This document shows, piece after piece, positions 33,991 through 41,759 of a stretch of DNA of 64,000 bases (positions are counted from its first letter, which is position 1; the number at the start of each line of letters is the position of its first letter). The notes beneath the pieces are model-generated. The model did not search any database. It was not told the DNA's origin and worked only from the letters and a program-made list of their open reading frames with translations. The translations under genes were made by a program, and so were the position numbers. Origin of the DNA: Blastocatellia bacterium (GTDB lineage Bacteria; Acidobacteriota; Blastocatellia; Pyrinomonadales; Pyrinomonadaceae); contig JACCVY010000257.1 in the NCBI GenBank assembly GCA_013697915.1, positions 1 to 64,000 on the forward strand, read 5' to 3'.

Positions 33991-36233
33991 GTCCAAGACC
34001 ACAGCAAGAGCGGCGCATTCTTGGCCGCGTTAAGCGAGCAGAGTTTGTTGGCAGAGATGCCGAACTCGAGCGCATCCTCTCGCTCGCTTCGCATGCAAAT
34101 TCTGCCCGCGCAGGAGGAGGACTGCTTATTCTGCTGGCGCCGCTAGCTGGAGTCTCTGAGCTGATGCGTCAGGCTTACGACCAGTTGTTCAACGCTCAGA
34201 GCGAAGCAGTTCCCATCTACTTTTCGCTGCCTGCAAGCGACACTACTGCAGTCAGCGCTGCCATTGAATTTCTCAACGCGTTTCTGGCGCAGTACATCGC
34301 CTTTCGCCGCAACGAACCATCGCTGGCGCAAGCGTCGTTGACCATGAATGATCTGGTCCAACTGGCGCCGGCTGCCGACCTTGACTGGATTGAGCAACTG
34401 GTTAGCGCACACAACAAACAACGGTTCAGTAGTGACGAGCGCGAGCTGGTGCGCTTCTGTCTTAACGCGCCGCGGCGAGTGCCGTCCGGGAATCCCCAAC
34501 CCTACATATTGTTCGACGCCGTGAAACTCGCAAACTACGACAACGAGCAAGTTCCGTTTGCCGGCGAGCTTATTAAAGCGCTTGCGGGCTCGCCACCGTT
34601 CGTCCTTGCTGGTTTGCGTCGCGAGATCATTCGCGAAGTCGAACAAGCCGGCATCGACTACGGCACCCACGAAAAAGTTCGGCTGGAACCGCTCGCTGAA
34701 GCTGAGGCACGCCAACTGGTTGCGTCAGTCGCTCGCCGCGAAGGCGTAGCGGTAAGCGATGAATGTCGCGACCTGCTCGCGCAGCAGTTTGAAGGCAGTC
34801 CGTTTCTCATTAGCGCCATGCTGTTGGCGGCTCGCGAGAAGCATTTGGCGCTCAACTCATATTTCGATTGCGAGCGCTTGTATGTTGATGAGCTGTTAGG
34901 CGGGCGGCTGAATCACTATTTCACCTCGGTGCTTGAGAATGTCGCGCCGGAGCCGATTGTTAGGAGCGCATTGATTCGCCTGCTTTCTGAGAGCCTGCGA
35001 GCGGGACAGCGCACCGCGTCATTTGCAGCCTGGACCAGACGCCTCAACCTTGAGGCCGCCGACGTCGAAAGTATCCTACGAAGTTTGCACGTCCAGGAAA
35101 TTGTTAACTGGGACGGCGAGACTGTGGACACGCAACGCGGCTCTGGAGCGTGGCGAGATTTCGTTCGTAGCCGATTCCGTTTAGACGCGCTGCGAGAGCC
35201 GAGAGCTTTAGTCGTAGCGGACCTGATGTCGGCCGCTTTGCAGCGCGCCCCGCAAACCGTCGCCCGCCATTACCGGCGTAGTGCGAGCCTGCCACTGCGA
35301 GATGTGCTGCAAGCATTCAATTACCAGCGCGTTCCTAAAGTTCTTTTCGATTACGCTGCTTTTGCGGCCGACTACAAGGGCGCGCCCACTGAAGAGATTG
35401 CGGCGCGGCTGGAAATTGATCCGCAAGCCATGAAACTGCCGCAGGTGTTTCATACGGCGCACGGTGTTGCCTTCAGCGCCGAACTCAAACAATTTGACGA
35501 AGAAAGCTGCGTTGTTGCGCACGCTTTTGCCGGCACGAGTTACACGAATGAAAATGAGGTCGTCTGGCTTACTGCAAAGATTGATAGCAAACTTGAAGCA
35601 GATGCCGACGCTGTCGCCGACTGGTGCAATCGGCTGGAGAATCTGGCGCAGCGATCCGGTTTCTCGCGCGTTCAGTTGTGGCTGATAGCTAATGAAGGCT
35701 TCTCAGTTGAAGCAAGCGAAAAGCTGCGGGAGCGCGGGGCGTATGCCTCGAGCCGCATGCAATTTGAACTGCTCTCGGCACAACTTTCCGAAGGCCTTAA
35801 CAAATCAACCGCGGCTGCGAACAACGAATACGTTTTCATCCTGCCGATGGGCGCTGATAACGAGCTGCTGGCGGCTGCGACCGCTGAGCAGATTGCCCGG
35901 CGTCTCAACTTCCGTCCCGAGGCTATCAATCAGATAAAGACGGCCATCGTCGAAGCGTGCATCAATGCGTCCGAACACAGCCTGAGTCCCGACCAAAAAA
36001 TTTATCAGCGTTTTCGGGTCGAAGATGATAAATTGGTAATTACTATTTCGAGTCGCGGCATATTGCCGGCAAGTGTTGAAGCGAGAGAGGGCCGCACCCA
36101 TGGGAAAGATGCAGGCGTTTTGGAGCAGCGGCGCGGTTGGGGACTCAAATTGATTGAGACACTGATGGACGAAGTTGAGTTTGAACGAGTTGATGAAGGC
36201 ACCAGCTTGCGCATGGTCAAATATTTGAGGTAA
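33987..36233 (+). CDS. STAND-like pseudo-ATPase fused to RsbW-type HATPase
   Basis: This 748-residue protein opens with an AAA_16/STAND-like module (FVGRDAELERILSLA, residues about 12-26) whose P-loop position reads LAPLAGVSEL and lacks the Gly-Lys-Ser/Thr needed for nucleotide binding. Its Walker B-like strand is PYILFDAVKL. A probable winged-helix region follows (about 320-430). Residues about 500-600 resemble a degenerate PD-(D/E)XK fold (NEVVWLTAKID, then FSRVQLWLIANEGFSVEASEKL) with the acidic residue of the ExK pair replaced. The last 130 residues are an anti-sigma-type HATPase_c domain: N-box VEACINASEHS and G-box RRGWGLKLIETLMDEVEF. It is followed by a STAS protein, so it looks like the switch kinase or binding partner of that antagonist. 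The fold assignments in the middle are inference. Confidence 0.7.
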   Translation: MSPRPQQERRILGRVKRAEFVGRDAELERILSLASHANSARAGGGLLILLAPLAGVSELMRQAYDQLFNAQSEAVPIYFSLPASDTTAVSAAIEFLNAFLAQYIAFRRNEPSLAQASLTMNDLVQLAPAADLDWIEQLVSAHNKQRFSSDERELVRFCLNAPRRVPSGNPQPYILFDAVKLANYDNEQVPFAGELIKALAGSPPFVLAGLRREIIREVEQAGIDYGTHEKVRLEPLAEAEARQLVASVARREGVAVSDECRDLLAQQFEGSPFLISAMLLAAREKHLALNSYFDCERLYVDELLGGRLNHYFTSVLENVAPEPIVRSALIRLLSESLRAGQRTASFAAWTRRLNLEAADVESILRSLHVQEIVNWDGETVDTQRGSGAWRDFVRSRFRLDALREPRALVVADLMSAALQRAPQTVARHYRRSASLPLRDVLQAFNYQRVPKVLFDYAAFAADYKGAPTEEIAARLEIDPQAMKLPQVFHTAHGVAFSAELKQFDEESCVVAHAFAGTSYTNENEVVWLTAKIDSKLEADADAVADWCNRLENLAQRSGFSRVQLWLIANEGFSVEASEKLRERGAYASSRMQFELLSAQLSEGLNKSTAAANNEYVFILPMGADNELLAAATAEQIARRLNFRPEAINQIKTAIVEACINASEHSLSPDQKIYQRFRVEDDKLVITISSRGILPASVEAREGRTHGKDAGVLEQRRGWGLKLIETLMDEVEFERVDEGTSLRMVKYLR

Positions 36234-36291
36234 AGCAAACTGTTAGTTTGCGGCGCGTGCGCCCTTAACATCCTGACGAGGAATAATTAGT

Positions 36292-36666
36292 TTGGCAGAT
36301 TTCAAATCAAACGTTCGCTCGCACACTGTCGGCACCACTGCCGTCGTGTACGCCAGCGACTACCTGAACAAGCTCACCGGCGAACGCATCGAGCGCGAAT
36401 GCAAGAAGCAGCTTGATTCAGGCGCGCGTGCGCTGGTGATTGATTTCAGTGACACGGAACTCGTCAACAGCATCGGTATCTCCATCCTGCTCGGCATTAT
36501 CGACATCGCGGAAAAGAGCGGCGCGCTGGTTGTATTCTCGGACGTGAACAACGAGACGGTGCAGTTATTCGAAATGCTTGGGTTAACTCGGCACGTCGTG
36601 CTCGCCAAAGACGAAGAGGAAGCGCTCACCACCCTCTCTTCAAGCAGCAAAGCAATGGGACATTAG
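36292..36666 (+). CDS. STAS-domain anti-sigma factor antagonist
   Basis: This 124-residue single STAS domain is SpoIIAA/RsbV-like. The phosphorylatable serine is Ser60 in DTELVNSIGISILLGI, and the preceding strand ARALVIDFSD is typical. Such proteins bind an HATPase kinase until phosphorylated. The start is TTG 36292, with GAGGAA about 8 nt upstream. It follows the HATPase fusion gene by 58 bp, so the two probably form a partner-switching pair. No sigma factor gene is nearby. A long heptanucleotide array follows its stop codon. Confidence 0.88.
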   Translation: MADFKSNVRSHTVGTTAVVYASDYLNKLTGERIERECKKQLDSGARALVIDFSDTELVNSIGISILLGIIDIAEKSGALVVFSDVNNETVQLFEMLGLTRHVVLAKDEEEALTTLSSSSKAMGH

Positions 36667-36667
36667 C

Positions 36668-36895
36668 CAGAGGACAGAGGTCAGAGAACAGAGGTCAGAG
36701 GTCAAAGAACAGAAGTCAGAGTCAGAGAACGGAAGTCAGAGGTCAGAGAACGGAAGTCAGAGCTCAGTTAGATTCTCAAGTTGTTTCAAGCTATAGTTCC
36801 ATCTGCTGTCGTGGCAAATGTCGTGGCCAATTTTCCGACGTCTGATCTCTGGCCTCTGATCTCTGATTTCTGACCTCTGTTCTCTGACCTCTGTA
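36668..36895. repeat. Heptanucleotide-array hairpin, unit AGAGGTC (longest)
   Basis: The left arm (36668 to about 36766) has around fourteen 7-nt units such as AGAGGAC, AGAGGTC, AGAGAAC, AAAGAAC, AGAAGTC, in places interrupted by a shorter unit. The right arm (about 36838-36895) has GATCTCT, GGCCTCT, GATTTCT, GACCTCT, GTTCTCT, the inverse of these. It starts 2 nt after the STAS stop codon and ends 4 nt before the HD-GYP start codon. Confidence 0.93.
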
Positions 36896-36898
36896 TTT

Positions 36899-38260
36899 AT
36901 GGAGTCCAACACCCAAAAACTTATTCACTCGTTCGGTGCGCTCGCCGACCTTGGCCAGGAGGTTGCTGACACCGGCGACTTTATGGAGATGGTGCGCACC
37001 TCGCTGCACCTGCTGCTCGGCACGCTTGCGATCCGCCGGGGCGCCATCATTGAATGTCCAACGCATCACTTGCCGGAGGACAAGAGCACAAACCTGCTGG
37101 CGGTGTGGGGCGTGGGTGACGACTACCAGCCGCAGTTTGATGTTGAGGACGCGGATCGCGAAGTGTTTCTGAACGCACCCGATGGCGCGCTGGATATTTT
37201 GGGATTAGTCCAAAGTCCAACTTCCAACCTACAACATGAGGTCAGTACCGGAAGCGGTAGCGACCGGGTCGAAGAGACAAGTCGGACTACACCAGAGTCC
37301 TCGCCGATCTTTTTTCATCGCTACGCGACTGACCTTCAGCAGCAGGGAATTGAACTGATCGTTCCCATGGTCGTCCGCGGTGAGTTAACAGGTTTGGTTT
37401 TGCTCGGCGGCAAAGCCAGCGGTGATGCGTTCACCGCTGACGATCTTGAAGTCATCAAATCAATGGTCCGGCACATCGGGGTAGGCATTCACACGCACCG
37501 GCTGCTCGGTGAAGTGAAGCAGCAGGTCGTGGAGAACCGGCGCCTTTACGAAGACTTGCGCGCCATCTATCGCGACACCGTACGCGCCTTTGCCGCTGCC
37601 ATCGACATCAAGGACAAATACACGCAGGGGCATTCGGAACGCGTTGGGAAGTACAGCGAGATCATTGCGCGCGAGCTGGGTTTTGGTGAGGAAGAAATCG
37701 AAGGCATGGCCATCGCCGGTTATCTGCACGACGTGGGCAAGCTGGTTGTAGAACGCGACATCATCAACGCGCCTTATCGCATCGATGCAAAACAATCAAG
37801 TGAACTCAATCGCCACCCCGTCGCCGGCTTTGAAATTCTGTCGCCCATTCATCACCCTTACGCCGACATTCCGCTGATGGCCAAGTACCACCATGAACGC
37901 ATGGATGGCCGCGGCTATCCGGATGGATTGACGGACGAACAGATTCCGCTCGGCGCAAAGATCGTGACGTTGGCTGACTCGTTTGATGCGATGACGACGA
38001 ACCGTCCTTACAAAACGCGCCGGACTTTTGATGAAGTTATTATTGACCTGCGCCTCAACACTGGCTCGCAGTTTGACCCCGTCGTTGTCGTTGCCTTCTG
38101 TCGCGCGCTAATGAAGGAATTAAATGGTGAGATTAAAGAACGCCGCTTCGCGAAGATGCTCGGCAAGAATTATCTCGAGGCCTCCAAAGACATCCCGCTT
38201 CTGACTCAACTCCTCGCCGAACTCGATCCAAATACCAAAACCGTCGCCGCCGGCGGTTAG
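36899..38260 (+). CDS. GAF-HD-GYP cyclic di-GMP phosphodiesterase
   Basis: This 453-residue cytoplasmic protein has an N-terminal GAF-like sensor (about residues 10-205) and a C-terminal HD-GYP domain (about 225-430). Metal and substrate motifs are present: GHSERVGKYSEIIA, YLHDVGKLVV (HD pair), HPVAGFEIL, YHHERMDGRGYPDGL (HHExxxGxGYP) and LADSFDAMTTNRPYK. Such domains hydrolyse cyclic di-GMP. Residues about 101-124 (SPTSNLQHEVSTGSGSDRV) are translated from repeat DNA inserted in the GAF region. It has no Shine-Dalgarno site since a heptanucleotide array ends 4 nt before its ATG. It lies in the same island as the GGDEF cyclase, so the two likely oppose each other. Confidence 0.92.
   Translation: MESNTQKLIHSFGALADLGQEVADTGDFMEMVRTSLHLLLGTLAIRRGAIIECPTHHLPEDKSTNLLAVWGVGDDYQPQFDVEDADREVFLNAPDGALDILGLVQSPTSNLQHEVSTGSGSDRVEETSRTTPESSPIFFHRYATDLQQQGIELIVPMVVRGELTGLVLLGGKASGDAFTADDLEVIKSMVRHIGVGIHTHRLLGEVKQQVVENRRLYEDLRAIYRDTVRAFAAAIDIKDKYTQGHSERVGKYSEIIARELGFGEEEIEGMAIAGYLHDVGKLVVERDIINAPYRIDAKQSSELNRHPVAGFEILSPIHHPYADIPLMAKYHHERMDGRGYPDGLTDEQIPLGAKIVTLADSFDAMTTNRPYKTRRTFDEVIIDLRLNTGSQFDPVVVVAFCRALMKELNGEIKERRFAKMLGKNYLEASKDIPLLTQLLAELDPNTKTVAAGG
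37205..37270 (+). repeat. Heptanucleotide array inside the HD-GYP gene
   Basis: Units TTAGTCC, AAAGTCC, AACTTCC, AACCTAC, AACATGA run from 37205 to 37239 in 7-nt register. A CGGTAGCGACCGGGTC-type hairpin sequence follows (37241-37270). The stretch is in frame with the GAF region of the protein and adds about 22 residues of unusual composition. Confidence 0.7.
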
Positions 38261-38387
38261 TTCCGCAATTACTTTGAACAGCTTGCCAGCGCGGCCGGCG
38301 TTCGCGTTAAGCAGTCTTCCACAGCCGCCGTCTACCAGGCTGATGTTATTCGCGAACGAATACAGCTTCATAGTCGTTGCCGCCTGC

Positions 38388-38417
38388 CGAACGGAGAGCC
38401 ATATGGCTTTCCGTTCG
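38388..38417. repeat. Near-perfect 30-bp palindrome
   Basis: CGAACGGAGAGCCAT (38388-38402) pairs with ATGGCTTTCCGTTCG (38403-38417) with one mismatch and no loop. It lies downstream of the HD-GYP gene and upstream of the IS200-like element. It could act as a terminator for the signalling island or a protein-binding site; no T run follows closely. Confidence 0.6.
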
Positions 38418-38466
38418 AGAGCGGGTATTGCTTTTTCTCGCTTGCGAAGCGATTAATTACGCGACG

Positions 38467-39110
38467 CGATCTCATTAGCACCGCGGCTTCAGCCCGGTGA
38501 TAACTGTCGCCACGCGATTCCAAACCGTTTCAACGGTTTTATTATTCTTCGTGCCACTCCAACCCATACTTCTGAACGAATAGTTCGAACTCCTCAGCGA
38601 AGCTTTTCCTTCGATGATGTTCCTCTTGCCCGGCAATATAAGCTGCCACTCGCTCAACATCTGAGTGAGAAACTGAAAACGCTCCATAGCCGCGTCCCCA
38701 AGCGAATCGACCGCGTAATAATTTCTCCTCATTTATCCAATGCGACGATCCACCTTTGAATAACTGAGCGACCTCTTCGATAGTCTTGTTAGTAGGAAGG
38801 TCAATTAAAGTGTGTACATGTTCTGGATTTACGTAATTGATCTTCATGTAGATTCCTTTTTCCACCGAGTAGTTCGATAGAAAGTGAGAAACCCTCGCGG
38901 CGGGAGGTTTGAGGAGCATCGGTTCTCGATCGAGTGTGGCCCAAATTAGATGCAGCCAGCAGCGTGAGTAGGAATGTTTTGACATGAGGGACTTTGTATC
39001 ACGGGACGATACCAGAGGCGATGACCAGCGAAGAGTAAACCGTTGAAACGGTTTACAGAATTTCTTGCATCGCTGATCACCGGGCTAAAGCCGCGGTGTT
39101 AATGAGATCG
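38467..39110 (-). mobile_element. IS200-like element with hairpin inverted ends
   Basis: The left end (CGATCTCATTAGCACC from 38467, then a GCGGCTTCAGCCCGG hairpin and AAACCGTTTCAACGGTTT at 38522-38539) is inverted at the right end. There, AAACCGTTGAAACGGTTT lies at 39037-39054, CCGGGCTAAAGCCGCGG at about 39080-39096, and the edge is 39110. Between them is one intact Y1 transposase gene. The element ends 7 bp before the fhaA stop codon, so it lies just downstream of that gene. Confidence 0.83.
38542..38985 (-). CDS. tnpA: IS200/IS605-type Y1 transposase TnpA
   Basis: This 147-residue single-strand transposase looks intact. The HUH motif is EHVHTLIDLP. The catalytic tyrosine is in RVAAYIAGQEEHHRRKSF near residue 115. 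The family blocks CWLHLIWATLDREPML (N-terminus), WINEEKLLRGRFAWGRGYGAFSVSHS and EEFELFVQKYGL are all present. Length is typical. It is in a different subfamily from the broken transposase at 276-847, and its element ends differ as well. Confidence 0.92.
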   Translation of the reverse strand: MSKHSYSRCWLHLIWATLDREPMLLKPPAARVSHFLSNYSVEKGIYMKINYVNPEHVHTLIDLPTNKTIEEVAQLFKGGSSHWINEEKLLRGRFAWGRGYGAFSVSHSDVERVAAYIAGQEEHHRRKSFAEEFELFVQKYGLEWHEE

Positions 39111-39117
39111 TGATTAG

Positions 39118-40008
39118 CTACCGCGGTTGAATCCTGATGATGAAGTTGCAGATGGCGATCTTTTGATCGGGCATTACTTCGGTGCGTTCTTCGCGTGGCA
39201 GATCGCGGCCGGCAACGGTCGTCGGGTTGCGTCCCTTGGAGACCAGCCAGTAGCGGCCATCGTTTTCGCGCGTGAGGATCGCCTGCACTCGACTCACTTC
39301 CGGATCGCCTTTCAACGGCAGGTCAACTGTGATCGTTCGCGAACCGCGGCCGATGGTGACTTCAGATTTCGTAACCGGCACCACTGATTCGCGCACGCCG
39401 TCTTTCCAAATCTCGACGGTGTAGAGTTCCTTGATGCGCGGGCGCACGACGGTTGCTTCACTTTGTTCGCCGCCGCCGGTTTCAGTGTCACCGGTGCTGC
39501 CGTCGGCGCGTTCACGCACGGTCTCACCGAGGTTTACGCTCGGGGACGCGGCGGGCTGCGAAGCAGACACTCGCGGCGTCACCTGCGTGTGGCCACTCTC
39601 GGTTTCATCCCAAACACCTTGCACGCGAAACTGACCTTTTTCCAAAGTGCCATCGACGCGCAGCTCGACGGCAAATGATTTCGCCGCCAGATCCGTATGC
39701 CCGCTCAGCTCTTTCGCGCGTTCTGAGAGCACATGAAACAAGCCCTGCTCCAGGCCGCGGCGCTTATCGCCCTGCCAGTCCTTATCATCCTCGTTGCTGA
39801 GATAGACGATGTACTCGCGTGGAATGTAGGTGGGGCCACCGGGCGGCGTAAACATCTCGCGCTGCATGACAGCTTCAACTTCGCGCGCAATCTTCACCAG
39901 GAACTCTTCCCAAATGCGGCGCGGTTTGGCATGTTCATCGGCAGACTCGACCAGGTCTTCGCCGGTCTCGCCGTCGATCCATTTTCTGATTGATTCTATT
40001 AGGCCCAT
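39118..40008 (-). CDS. fhaA: FhaA-like protein (DUF3662 + FHA)
   Basis: This protein of about 296 residues has an N-terminal DUF3662 domain (MGLIESIRKWIDGETGEDL to about 150; contains PPGGPTYIPREYIVYLSNED) and a C-terminal FHA domain (EVTIGRGSRTITVDLPLKG, then the HxxS-like SRVQAILTREND and NPTTVAGRDL). FHA domains bind phosphothreonine, here most likely produced by the neighbouring kinase. The start at 40008 is chosen since DUF3662 begins there and the upstream in-frame extension falls in a repeat. It is the last gene of the fhaB-pbpA-rodA-pstP-pknB-fhaA cluster. The central linker is Ser/Pro-rich. Confidence 0.85.
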   Translation of the reverse strand: MGLIESIRKWIDGETGEDLVESADEHAKPRRIWEEFLVKIAREVEAVMQREMFTPPGGPTYIPREYIVYLSNEDDKDWQGDKRRGLEQGLFHVLSERAKELSGHTDLAAKSFAVELRVDGTLEKGQFRVQGVWDETESGHTQVTPRVSASQPAASPSVNLGETVRERADGSTGDTETGGGEQSEATVVRPRIKELYTVEIWKDGVRESVVPVTKSEVTIGRGSRTITVDLPLKGDPEVSRVQAILTRENDGRYWLVSKGRNPTTVAGRDLPREERTEVMPDQKIAICNFIIRIQPR

Positions 40009-40012
40009 AAGA

Positions 40013-40036
40013 TCGTTAATGGTAAATCGTGAACAG
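40013..40036. repeat. Short heptanucleotide array (GGTAAAT units)
   Basis: Three units, GGTAAAT, CGTGAAC, AGTAAAT (about 40021-40041), lie just upstream of the fhaA start. Only one arm is visible here, with no inverted partner nearby. Confidence 0.45.
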
Positions 40037-40040
40037 TAAA

Positions 40041-40156
40041 TTTGGAGTGCGCCGGCTTGACGGCGCTTTCGTCTCCCGCAAACAACAAGCGACGTCAAAT
40101 CCATTCAACTTGACGCTGGCGCAACCAAAAGCGGCGTCGAGCCGCCGCACTCCAAA
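40041..40156. repeat. Palindromic repeat (TTTGGAGTGCG family)
   Basis: TTTGGAGTGCGCCGGCTTGACGGCGCTTT at 40041-40069 in outline is inverted at about 40127-40156 (AAGCGGCGTCGAGCCGCCGCACTCCAAA in outline; only the edge motifs are quoted as contiguous arms: TTTGGAGTGC and GCACTCCAAA). A second GACGTCAAAT/TTGACGC pair lies inside. It occupies most of the pknB-fhaA spacer. Confidence 0.75.
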
Positions 40157-40169
40157 GCCGCACGCCAAA

Positions 40170-41708
40170 TTAATCGAACTTAACAAACTTCTTATTTATC
40201 CAGCCACGGTCGGACGTGAAGGGACTAGCCTTTGGTCTCCCATGTTGCAGCACCTGCACCTCGTACCAGTTGTCGGTAGTAGACAGAATCTTAACGCGAG
40301 ATCCATTTTCTGCCACGCCCACCGGCGCATTCGCCAGGCTCGCATCCGAGCGCAAATTTACATCGGTTGTTGTAACACCTTCGCGGCCAATTACAAAAAG
40401 GTCCCCCATAGCCGGCACTTTAATAAACGGATTCCAATGCGACGTAACGTACTTGTGCGTAGCCAAAAGCATGATTGAAAACGCGGCAATCAAAACTGCG
40501 GCAACTATGTAAGCGCGCTTGCGCGGGTTCGCCACCGGCCGTCGTCCCGAAGCTGCCTTCCTCATTCTTGCAGACTGCGCTCCCGGATCTGATGCAACCT
40601 TGTCGCGCCCCTCGAGTTTCTTATTCGCCTGCGCTTCCGCCACCGGCACAACGATCTTTGGACGGCGCTGAGCTTCCGCAAAAGCCAACGCCGCGGGTGA
40701 GGTCACCGGCACGAAATGCGCCTGCGGCGCCGCCTTAGGAAATTCGGCGGGTTCAATCGCAAGATCCGCGCTCGGTTTGCGTCGCGCCTCAGCGTTCAGT
40801 TCGCCCAGTACTCTCGTTGGCGGCAGCGTTGCTTCGGCAAGTTCATCCCAAAATTCCTGCACCGTCTGATAGCGCTCGGGGGGCCGCGTCTGCGTTGCTT
40901 TCTCAAGCACGCGCAGCACCGACTTTGACCAGAAGTGATTGTTGATAGAGGCCGGCAGCTCGCGAATTGCATGTTGCGCAAACCGGCGTGGCGATTCACC
41001 GGCCAGTAGCGTGTAGGTGGTTTTAGCCAGCGAGTAAATATCGGCGGCGGGCGTCAAATGTTCCTTGTTGATGAGCAGGGCCCCGGTATCCAGTTGGCCC
41101 GTCTGGACCAGCGGGTTATGTTCCGGCGCCGAGTAGACATTTGTGCCCACGCGCGTGATGGCGCCTTCGTTGGCTTCGAGACGGGCCACGCCAAAGTCTG
41201 CAATCTTCACAATCTGACGGTCCGCCGTTAACAACAAATTGTGTGGCTTGATATCGCGATGAATGACGCCACACTCATGCGCATGCGCCAGGCCGGAACA
41301 CACTTGCTCGAGATAGAACAGGGCTTTATCTATCGTCAACGCCTGCTGACGCGCCAGCGCCGACATGTCACCACCTGACAGATACTCGAGCACGATATAA
41401 TGAAAAGTAGTGCCCGAAAGATCGATGGCGGTGCCATGGCCCAGGCGGCTAATGATGTTTGGATGTCGCACCCGATCGAGCGCCACCGCTTCGTTCTGAA
41501 AATTGGTAATCAGCGTGTGTTCGAGATCGGCATCAGGAGTATCCTGAAGGAACATGTTCAGGGCCTTGATGACGACGGTGGTGGGCGCGCCCTCAGGCGC
41601 GGCGTTGTCATGCGCCACATAGATCTCGGCATAGCTGCCTCGCCCAAGGCATTCAATGATGTCGTAACGACCATCGAGTCTGCTTTGTTGTAACTTCAGT
41701 TCTGCCAT
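40170..41708 (-). CDS. pknB: Ser/Thr protein kinase with C-terminal SH3-like domain
   Basis: This 512-residue Hanks-type kinase is cytoplasmic up to about residue 400, then has one membrane helix (YIVAAVLIAAFSIMLLA) and an extracytoplasmic SH3_3-like domain (TTDVNLRSDASLANAPVGVAENGSRVKIL). Kinase motifs: glycine loop GRGSYAEIYVA, Lys48, HRDIKPHN at 150-157, DFG at 171-173. PASTA repeats, usual in PknB/PrkC, are absent, and the SH3 domain may bind the cell wall instead. It is followed by fhaA and preceded by the PP2C phosphatase, its presumptive antagonist. Confidence 0.93.
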   Translation of the reverse strand: MAELKLQQSRLDGRYDIIECLGRGSYAEIYVAHDNAAPEGAPTTVVIKALNMFLQDTPDADLEHTLITNFQNEAVALDRVRHPNIISRLGHGTAIDLSGTTFHYIVLEYLSGGDMSALARQQALTIDKALFYLEQVCSGLAHAHECGVIHRDIKPHNLLLTADRQIVKIADFGVARLEANEGAITRVGTNVYSAPEHNPLVQTGQLDTGALLINKEHLTPAADIYSLAKTTYTLLAGESPRRFAQHAIRELPASINNHFWSKSVLRVLEKATQTRPPERYQTVQEFWDELAEATLPPTRVLGELNAEARRKPSADLAIEPAEFPKAAPQAHFVPVTSPAALAFAEAQRRPKIVVPVAEAQANKKLEGRDKVASDPGAQSARMRKAASGRRPVANPRKRAYIVAAVLIAAFSIMLLATHKYVTSHWNPFIKVPAMGDLFVIGREGVTTTDVNLRSDASLANAPVGVAENGSRVKILSTTDNWYEVQVLQHGRPKASPFTSDRGWINKKFVKFD

Positions 41709-41759
41709 CGTGCGCGCTTCGTTTCGCCTTGTCTTTGATGCTGCACGGGGAATTGAGGG

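Noticed and set aside
34143..34715. A 190-residue minus-strand open frame inside the STAND-HATPase gene
   Set aside because: It is antisense to a coherent protein with recognisable domains, and its composition is what a GC-skewed antisense frame gives.
40009..40104. A 32-residue N-terminal extension of FhaA
   Set aside because: It is translated from repeat DNA (heptanucleotide units and the GGAGTGCG palindrome), and DUF3662 begins at the later ATG 40008.
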